Assembly: GCF_029601685.1 (NCBI RefSeq)
Contig: NZ_JARRIR010000001.1
Location: forward strand, 806,001-870,000
Direction of reading: 5' to 3'
DNA from: Metarhizobium sp017305935
GTDB taxonomy: Bacteria; Pseudomonadota; Alphaproteobacteria; Rhizobiales; Rhizobiaceae
DNA length: 64,000 nucleotides
This document shows positions 58,691-64,000 of the stretch, one piece after another. Within the stretch, counting starts at the first letter, position 1. Every line of letters starts with the position of its first letter. The position numbers and the translations under genes were made by a program. The notes under the pieces were generated by a model, which was not told the origin of the DNA, searched no databases, and was given only the letters and a program-made list of their open reading frames with translations.

Positions 58691-60841
58691 TTATTCGGCG
58701 GCTTCGCCGTCTTCCTTCTTCTTGTCTTCGCGGGCGACTTCCTTGCCGGTCGCCTGGTCGACGGCCTTCATGGAGAGGCGAACCTTGCCGCGCTCGTCGA
58801 AGCCCATCAGCTTGACCCAGACCTTGTCGCCTTCCTTGACGACGTCGGTCGTCTTGGCGACGCGCTCGGAAGCGAGTTGCGAGATGTGGACGAGGCCGTC
58901 GCGGGCGCCGAAGAAGTTGACGAAGGCGCCGAAATCGGCGGTCTTGACGACCGTGCCCTCATAGACCTGGCCGACTTCCGGCTCGGCGACGATCGAGTGG
59001 ATCCACTTGCGGGCCGCTTCGATTTCCTTGCCGGAGGAGGAGGCGATCTTGACGGTGCCGTCGTCCTCGATGTTGATCTTGGCGCCGGTCTTCTCGACGA
59101 TTTCGCGGATGACCTTGCCGCCGGAACCGATGACTTCGCGGATCTTGTCGACCGGGATGTTCATCACTTCGATGCGCGGGGCGAATTCGCCGAGCTGGCC
59201 GCGGCTTTCGGTGATCGCCTTGGACATTTCGCCGAGGATGTGCTGGCGGCCGCCCTGGGCCTGGTTCAGCGCGACCTTCATGATCTCTTCGGTGATACCG
59301 GCGATCTTGATGTCCATCTGCAGCGAGGTGATGCCGTCGGCGGTGCCGGCGACCTTGAAGTCCATGTCGCCGAGGTGGTCTTCGTCACCGAGAATGTCGG
59401 AGAGGACCGCGAAACGCTCGCCTTCGAGGATCAGGCCCATGGCGATGCCGGCAACCGGCTTTGCCAGCGGCACGCCGGCATCCATCAGCGCCAGCGAGGT
59501 GCCGCAGACGGTGGCCATCGAGGAGGAACCGTTCGATTCGGTGATTTCCGAGACGACGCGCAGCGTATAGGGAAACTGCTCGGTCGTCGGCAGCATCGGG
59601 TGGATGGCGCGCCATGCGAGCTTGCCATGGCCGATTTCGCGGCGGCCCGGCGAACCCATGCGGCCGGTCTCGCCGACGGAATAGGGCGGGAAGTTGTAGT
59701 GGAGCAGGAACTGCTCCTTGTACATGCCGGTCAGGCTGTCGACATACTGCTCGTCCTCGCCGGTGCCGAGCGTGGCGACGACGATCGCCTGGGTCTCGCC
59801 ACGGGTGAACAGGGCCGAGCCGTGGGTGCGCGGCAGGAGGCCGACTTCAGCGACGATCGGGCGAACGGTTTCGAGATCGCGGCCATCGATGCGGCTCTTG
59901 GTGTCGAGAATGTTCCAGCGGACGATCTTGGCCTGCAGGTGCTTGAAGACGGCGGCGACGACTTCCGGCGTGTAGCGCAGTTCGGTCGCGCCCTCGGGGA
60001 AGAAGTGGGCTTTGACCTTGGCCTTGACGGCGTCGACGGCGGCGTAACGATCGGCCTTCTGGGTGATCTTGTAGGCGTCGCGCAGTTCGGCTTCGGCGAT
60101 GCCCAGCATTTCGGTTTCGAGGGCGGAATGATCTTCCGGCTCGAATTCGCGCGGCTCCTTGGCGGCGACTTCGGCGAGCTTGATGATCGCGTCGAGAACC
60201 GGCTGGAAGCCACGATGGCCGAACATGACGGCGCCGAGCATGACCTCTTCGTTGAGTTCCTTGGCTTCGGATTCGACCATCAGCACGGCGTCATGCGTAC
60301 CGGCGACGACGAGGTCGAGGCTGGTTTCGTCCATCTCGTCGATATGCGGGTTCAGCACATATTCGCCGTTGATGTAGCCGACGCGGGCGGCGCCGACCGG
60401 GCCCATGAACGGGATGCCCGACAGGGTCAGAGCAGCCGAGGTGGCGACCATGGCGAGAACGTCGGGGTTGTTTTCCAGGTCATGCTGGACGACGGTGACG
60501 ACGACCTGCGTGTCGTTCTTGTAGCCTTCCGGGAAGAGCGGGCGGATCGGGCGGTCGATGAGGCGCGAAACCAGGGTTTCGTTCTCGCTCGGACGTCCCT
60601 CGCGCTTGAAGTAACCGCCGGGGATCTTGCCGGCAGCATAGGTCTTTTCCTGATAATTGACGGTGAGCGGGAAGAAGTCCTGGCCGGGCTTCGGCGCCTT
60701 GGCCGAAACGACGGTGGCGAGCACGACGGTTTCGCCATAGGTGGCGAGAACGGCGGCATCGGCCTGGCGGGCGATCTTGCCGGTTTCCAGCTTCAGCGGC
60801 CGGCCGGCCCACTCGATTTCGACGGAATGGATATCGAACAT
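58691..60841 (-). CDS. pnp: polyribonucleotide nucleotidyltransferase (PNPase)
   Basis: A 716-residue phosphorolytic 3'-5' exoribonuclease of the degradosome. Two RNase PH domains (first: FFPLTVNYQEKTYAAGKIPGGYFKREGRPSENE; second: LLPRTHGSALFTRGETQAIVVATLG with phosphate site, DHLGDMDFKVAGT), then KH (IREVIGSGGKVIREIVEKTG) and S1 (YEGTVVKTADFGAFVNFFGARDGLVHISQL). ATG 60841 follows AAGGAC. Downstream of rpsO, the classical rpsO-pnp pair. Confidence 0.97.
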   Translation of the reverse strand: MFDIHSVEIEWAGRPLKLETGKIARQADAAVLATYGETVVLATVVSAKAPKPGQDFFPLTVNYQEKTYAAGKIPGGYFKREGRPSENETLVSRLIDRPIRPLFPEGYKNDTQVVVTVVQHDLENNPDVLAMVATSAALTLSGIPFMGPVGAARVGYINGEYVLNPHIDEMDETSLDLVVAGTHDAVLMVESEAKELNEEVMLGAVMFGHRGFQPVLDAIIKLAEVAAKEPREFEPEDHSALETEMLGIAEAELRDAYKITQKADRYAAVDAVKAKVKAHFFPEGATELRYTPEVVAAVFKHLQAKIVRWNILDTKSRIDGRDLETVRPIVAEVGLLPRTHGSALFTRGETQAIVVATLGTGEDEQYVDSLTGMYKEQFLLHYNFPPYSVGETGRMGSPGRREIGHGKLAWRAIHPMLPTTEQFPYTLRVVSEITESNGSSSMATVCGTSLALMDAGVPLAKPVAGIAMGLILEGERFAVLSDILGDEDHLGDMDFKVAGTADGITSLQMDIKIAGITEEIMKVALNQAQGGRQHILGEMSKAITESRGQLGEFAPRIEVMNIPVDKIREVIGSGGKVIREIVEKTGAKINIEDDGTVKIASSSGKEIEAARKWIHSIVAEPEVGQVYEGTVVKTADFGAFVNFFGARDGLVHISQLASERVAKTTDVVKEGDKVWVKLMGFDERGKVRLSMKAVDQATGKEVAREDKKKEDGEAAE

Positions 60842-61096
60842 ATCTTGTCCTTCACATGCGGCATTTCGGACTGCGCCCGCCATTCCTGATGGCCGGCGCG
60901 GACCCGTTGCCTCGCATCGTTGCGACGCATCATGGGCAAGACAGCGGGAGGCTTCAAGACACTTGAGGTGTGGCACCCAAGGGAAGCATCCAACAATCCT
61001 GCCCCATGACAGGTCATCGGGTTGTCATCGGCGGTTCCGGCCCATCCGGCCCGCCTCAAGCGTCATATGGGGCGCAATTGCGCCCCGAATAAGGGA

Positions 61097-61129
61097 CCGG
61101 CGGGTTTCGCCAGAAGCAAAACCCGCCGG
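61097..61129 (-). terminator. GC-rich hairpin just after rpsO
   Basis: CCGGCGGGTTT (61097-61107) pairs with AAACCCGCCGG (61119-61129), nine bases after the rpsO stop. No U-run follows, so read-through into pnp is expected. In E. coli a hairpin at the same place is the RNase III site for pnp autoregulation; a similar role is inferred. The remaining 255 bases to pnp contain no gene. Confidence 0.55.
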
Positions 61130-61138
61130 ATCAAGAGA

Positions 61139-61408
61139 TTAACGGCGAATGCCCAGACGACCGATCAGGGTCGTGTAACGGCTTTCATCCTTCTTCTTGA
61201 GGTAGTCGAGAAGCGAACGGCGGCTCGAAACCATCGACAGAAGGCCACGACGGGAGTGGTTGTCCTTCTTGTGGCCCTTGAAGTGTTCGGTCAGATTGTT
61301 GATCCGCTCGGTCAGGATCGCGACCTGGATTTCCGGCGAACCGGTGTCGCCTGCCTTGGTGGCGTATTCCTGGATGAGGGCGGCCTTGCGCTCTGCAGTG
61401 ATCGACAT
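61139..61408 (-). CDS. rpsO: 30S ribosomal protein S15
   Basis: An 89-residue ribosomal protein: MSITAERKAALIQEYATKAGDTGSPEVQ-type start (here SPEIQVAILTERINNLTEHFKGHKKDNHSRRGLL), then MVSSRRSLLDYLKKKDESRYTTLIGRLGIRR. ATG 61408 follows AAAGGATT. S15 binds 16S rRNA early in subunit assembly. Confidence 0.98.
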   Translation of the reverse strand: MSITAERKAALIQEYATKAGDTGSPEIQVAILTERINNLTEHFKGHKKDNHSRRGLLSMVSSRRSLLDYLKKKDESRYTTLIGRLGIRR

Positions 61409-61574
61409 CGGTAAATCCTTTCTGATGGGAGGAATTGGGTCGCCATAGGCCGGGATGTCGTCCAGCCTTGGCCATGAATGCAGGCGGCTTGCCACTTGCT
61501 GGCGCCGCCTATACTCCATTCGGGGACGAAAGGGAAGAGGCCGCCTTCAAAGCCGCCCCTCACCCGATCGAAGT

Positions 61575-62507
61575 TTAGCCGAAGACACGCTTCGGCCGGA
61601 ACTCGCCTTCGCCGATCTCGCCGATGGCGATCAGTTTTCCGCGCGCGGTGGCATAGGCTTCCGACTCGGCCACGGGCGCATCGCGCCCGCGCAGGATGAT
61701 CGGATTGCCCATCTTCAGGCGGTGCGCCTGGTCGTCGTTGACGGCAATATGCGGCAGGTTGGAAAGCGCTTCGCCGGTATCGACCAGGAAGGCATCGAGT
61801 GCGGCCAGCCGCTCGTCGCGGTCCTCGACCGCTTCCAGCGCCGTCAGCGTTTCGAGCGGCACCATCTGCTCCTCGGCAAACGGCGCGACGAAGGTGCGGC
61901 GCAGCTCCGAAATATGCCCGTAGCAACCGAGCTCGCGGCCGAAATCGCGCGCCAAGGCCCGCACATAGGTGCCCTTGCCGCATTCGACCTCGAAGCAGGC
62001 GGTGTTTTCGTCCGGGCAGGCCAGCAGCGTCAGGCGGAAGATTTCAACTTCGCGGGCCGGGATGACTACCGTCTCGCCCTCGCGGGCGAGATCGTAGGCG
62101 CGCTCGCCGGCGATCTTGATGGCGGAAAACTGCGGCGGGATCTGCTCGATGACGCCGGTATAGCGCGGCAGCAGAGCGCGGATCGCCTCTTCCGCCGGGC
62201 GGCTTGCCGAGGACTGCGTCACCTCGCCTTCGAGATCGTCCGTGGTGCGCTCCTCGCCCCAGCTGACGGTGAATTCGTAGATCTTGCGACCGTCCATGAC
62301 ATAAGGCACGGTCTTGGTGGCGTCGCCGAGCGCGATCGGCAGCATGCCCGACGCCAGCGGATCGAGCGTGCCGGCATGTCCCGCCTTCTGGGCGTTGAAC
62401 AGCCACTTGATCTTGGAAACGGCCTCGGTCGAGCCGAAATCCACCGGCTTGTCGAGAATGATCCAGCCGGAAATCGGCCGGCCCTTGGGTTTACGCGGTT
62501 TGGACAT
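61575..62507 (-). CDS. truB: tRNA pseudouridine-55 synthase
   Basis: A 310-residue enzyme that makes the T-loop pseudouridine. GWIILDKPVDFGST, the catalytic Asp in KAGHAGTLDPLASGMLPIALG, and CGKGTYVRALARDFGRELG are the TruB boxes. ATG 62507, eleven bases after the rbfA stop. Confidence 0.97.
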   Translation of the reverse strand: MSKPRKPKGRPISGWIILDKPVDFGSTEAVSKIKWLFNAQKAGHAGTLDPLASGMLPIALGDATKTVPYVMDGRKIYEFTVSWGEERTTDDLEGEVTQSSASRPAEEAIRALLPRYTGVIEQIPPQFSAIKIAGERAYDLAREGETVVIPAREVEIFRLTLLACPDENTACFEVECGKGTYVRALARDFGRELGCYGHISELRRTFVAPFAEEQMVPLETLTALEAVEDRDERLAALDAFLVDTGEALSNLPHIAVNDDQAHRLKMGNPIILRGRDAPVAESEAYATARGKLIAIGEIGEGEFRPKRVFG

Positions 62508-62518
62508 GCGGTCTCGTT

Positions 62519-62926
62519 CTATTCGTCGTCGTCATTGCCGGCATCGAGGTCGCGGCTGACCTCGGGGGAGCGCAGCAGCGCGTCGATCTTGCTGTAATTG
62601 TCGAAGGAGGTGTCGTCGCGAAAACGCACCTCCGGCATGTATTTCATCTGGCGAAGCTGGCCGCTGAGGCGGCCGCGGATGAACTTCGCATTGCGATTGA
62701 GCGCGGCGATGACGCCGGCGTGATCGGCGACGCCCAGCGGCGACACATAGGCGGTAGCGATCTTCAGATCAGGCGACATGCGCACTTCCGAGATCGAAAT
62801 CACCGTCTTCTCGATCAGGTCGTCACGCACCTCGCCGCGCTGCAGAACCTGGGTCAGCGCTGCGCGCACCTGTTCGCCAACGCGCAACATGCGCTGCGAA
62901 GGCGCGGAAGAGGTTGCTTTTGTCAT
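62519..62926 (-). CDS. rbfA: ribosome-binding factor A
   Basis: A 135-residue KH-type 30S maturation factor. SQRMLRVGEQVRAALTQVLQRGEVRD, VISISEVRMSPDLKIATAYVSPLG and LSGQLRQMKYMPEVRFRDDTSFDNYSKID are typical. ATG 62926 (MTKATS); the acidic tail GNDDDE is usual for rhizobial forms. Confidence 0.95.
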   Translation of the reverse strand: MTKATSSAPSQRMLRVGEQVRAALTQVLQRGEVRDDLIEKTVISISEVRMSPDLKIATAYVSPLGVADHAGVIAALNRNAKFIRGRLSGQLRQMKYMPEVRFRDDTSFDNYSKIDALLRSPEVSRDLDAGNDDDE

Positions 62927-63031
62927 GGTGTATCCGTTGCTGCGCTCGACAGGAGCGCCCGTAAAGCCGGTCCAATGACTCGTTTGGCCGGAAAAATCAA
63001 GGCTTGGGCGTGTCGCCACACCCCAGGCGAT

Positions 63032-63064
63032 AAAAAACCGCCGGCCCGCGAGGCCGGCGGTTTC
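63032..63064 (-). terminator. Rho-independent terminator after infB
   Basis: On the minus strand AACCGCCGGCC, TCGC loop, GGGCCGGCGGTTTTTT. A strong terminator separating infB from rbfA-truB-rpsO-pnp, so rbfA must have its own promoter or rely on read-through. Confidence 0.88.
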
Positions 63065-63085
63065 GAATTTCGACGCAAGCCCGGA

Positions 63086-64000
63086 TCAGAGCGTGCGGGT
63101 GATATGCTCGACGCGGAAGCACTCGATGGTGTCGCCGGCGCGGATATCCTCGTAGTTCTCGAAAGCCATGCCGCATTCCTGGCCGACCGGCACTTCCGAG
63201 ACTTCGTCCTTGAAGCGCTTGAGGGTCTTGAGCTTGCCTTCGTGGATGACGACGTTGTCGCGCACGAGGCGGACGCCCGCGCCGCGCTCCACCTTGCCTT
63301 CGACGACGCGGCAACCCGCGACCTTGCCGACCTTGGTGATGTTGAACACCTCCAGGATCTCGGCATTGCCGAGGAAGGTTTCGCGCCGTTCCGGCGAGAG
63401 CAGGCCCGACATCGCCGCCTTCACGTCATCGACCAGATCGTAGATGATGTTATAGTAGCGGATTTCGATGCCTTCGCGTTCGGCGAGCGCGCGCGCCTGG
63501 GTATTGGCGCGGACGTTGAAGCCGATGATCGCCGCATTCGAGGCCTCGGCCAGCGAGATATCCGACTCGGTGACACCGCCGACCGCCGAATGCACGACGC
63601 GGGCGCGAACTTCGTCGGTACCCAGCTTGTCGAGGGCGCCGATGATGGCTTCGATGGAGCCCTGCACGTCGCCCTTGATGAGCAGCGGGAACTCCTTCAT
63701 GCCGGAGGTCTGCAGCTGCGTCATCATCTGTTCGAGCGAACCGCGCGAACCGGACTGGCGGGCAGCCGCCTTGTCGCGGGCCAGACGCTGGCGATATTCG
63801 GAGATCTCGCGAGCGCGGCTTTCGTTCTCGACGACGGCGAACTTGTCGCCGGCTGCCGGAGTACCGGACAGGCCGAGAACCTCGACCGGGGTCGCCGGGC
63901 CGGCTTCCTTGACGTGCTCGCCCTTGTCGTTGACCAGAGCGCGCACACGGCCCCACTGATCGCCGGCCACGATGATCTGGCCCGGGCGCAACGTGCCCTT
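63086..64000 (-). CDS. infB: translation initiation factor IF-2, C-terminal part (5' end outside window)
   Basis: The frame stays open to the right edge; about 304 C-terminal codons are visible. LRPGQIIVAGDQWGRVRALVNDKG (domain II), FPLLIKGDVQGSIEAIIGALDKL, NVRANTQARALAEREGIEIRYYNIIYDLVDDVKAAMSGLLSPE, and the C2 domain GKVERGAGVRLVRDNVVIHEGKLKTLKRFKDEVSEVPVGQECG that binds fMet-tRNA. The GTPase domain lies outside. Confidence 0.97.
   Translation of the reverse strand, partial: KGTLRPGQIIVAGDQWGRVRALVNDKGEHVKEAGPATPVEVLGLSGTPAAGDKFAVVENESRAREISEYRQRLARDKAAARQSGSRGSLEQMMTQLQTSGMKEFPLLIKGDVQGSIEAIIGALDKLGTDEVRARVVHSAVGGVTESDISLAEASNAAIIGFNVRANTQARALAEREGIEIRYYNIIYDLVDDVKAAMSGLLSPERRETFLGNAEILEVFNITKVGKVAGCRVVEGKVERGAGVRLVRDNVVIHEGKLKTLKRFKDEVSEVPVGQECGMAFENYEDIRAGDTIECFRVEHITRTL

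Noticed and set aside
58082..60889. A 935-codon open frame opposite pnp
   Set aside because: Antisense shadow of a GC-rich conserved gene; low-complexity Asp/Gly/Leu-rich product without any domain, while pnp on the other strand is certain.

Overview
The window is GC-rich, gene-dense chromosomal DNA from an alphaproteobacterium of the order Rhizobiales, most likely family Rhizobiaceae (Rhizobium/Agrobacterium/Ensifer relatives). The supporting signs are an Irr regulator next to fabA-fabB-fabI, the order TIGR02300-aroA-cmk-rpsA, an EPSP synthase very close to the Agrobacterium CP4 enzyme as recalled, an alpha-proteobacterial type heat-shock promoter before dnaK, an alpha-r14 type small RNA with three anti-Shine-Dalgarno loops, and a rhizobial intergenic palindromic repeat. 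No database search was possible; family calls rest on motifs and remembered sequences.

Layout. 1-9.3 kb is housekeeping: the 3' part of comM, cysK, small genes and an sRNA, a YbaK-type deacylase, a class A penicillin-binding protein behind a CtrA-like box, then dnaK-dnaJ. 9.4-12.8 kb holds a MarR regulator and a polar amino acid uptake set without an ATPase, with an aminotransferase. 12.9-21.9 kb is a divergent catabolic locus of unknown substrate. Leftward it encodes livGFHM plus an aldo/keto reductase fused to a Rid domain. Rightward it encodes a GntR regulator, a TIGR04076 protein, a second aldo/keto reductase, a SnoaL-like protein and the Liv-type binding protein.

22.0-33.8 kb is a complete-looking D-apiose locus, all leftward except its regulator. 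It contains a RuBisCO-like protein, 3-oxo-isoapionate kinase, D-apionate oxidoisomerase, a pentose ABC transporter with a DUF2291 lipoprotein, apiose dehydrogenase and apionate lactonase. A divergent NanR/FadR-type regulator precedes it. The same 17-bp operator-like sequence sits before the RuBisCO-like gene and before apnO, where it lies inside a good promoter. This locus and the previous one converge on one shared terminator.

33.9-44.8 kb returns to core genes: a short RNase D-like exonuclease, three unrecognised proteins (two share a C-terminal signature), nadV, rpsA, cmk, aroA, a TIGR02300 protein and tRNA-Ala. 45-54 kb holds two tail-to-tail DUF4214 proteins (one a secreted metalloprotease), kup, a class III cyclase, membrane proteins of the DUF1275, TMEM43 and DUF218 families, and a small exported protein. 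54-64 kb is irr, fabA-fabB-fabI, an RsmC-like methyltransferase, and the leftward series infB (partial)-rbfA-truB-rpsO-pnp.

The most rewarding places for follow-up are the uncharacterised liv/AKR-Rid locus, the operator pair of the apiose locus, the triple-loop sRNA, the Gly in place of the CP4 Ala100 in AroA, and the shared C-terminal motif of the proteins at 34.6-36.4 kb. No insertion sequence, prophage or CRISPR array was seen.
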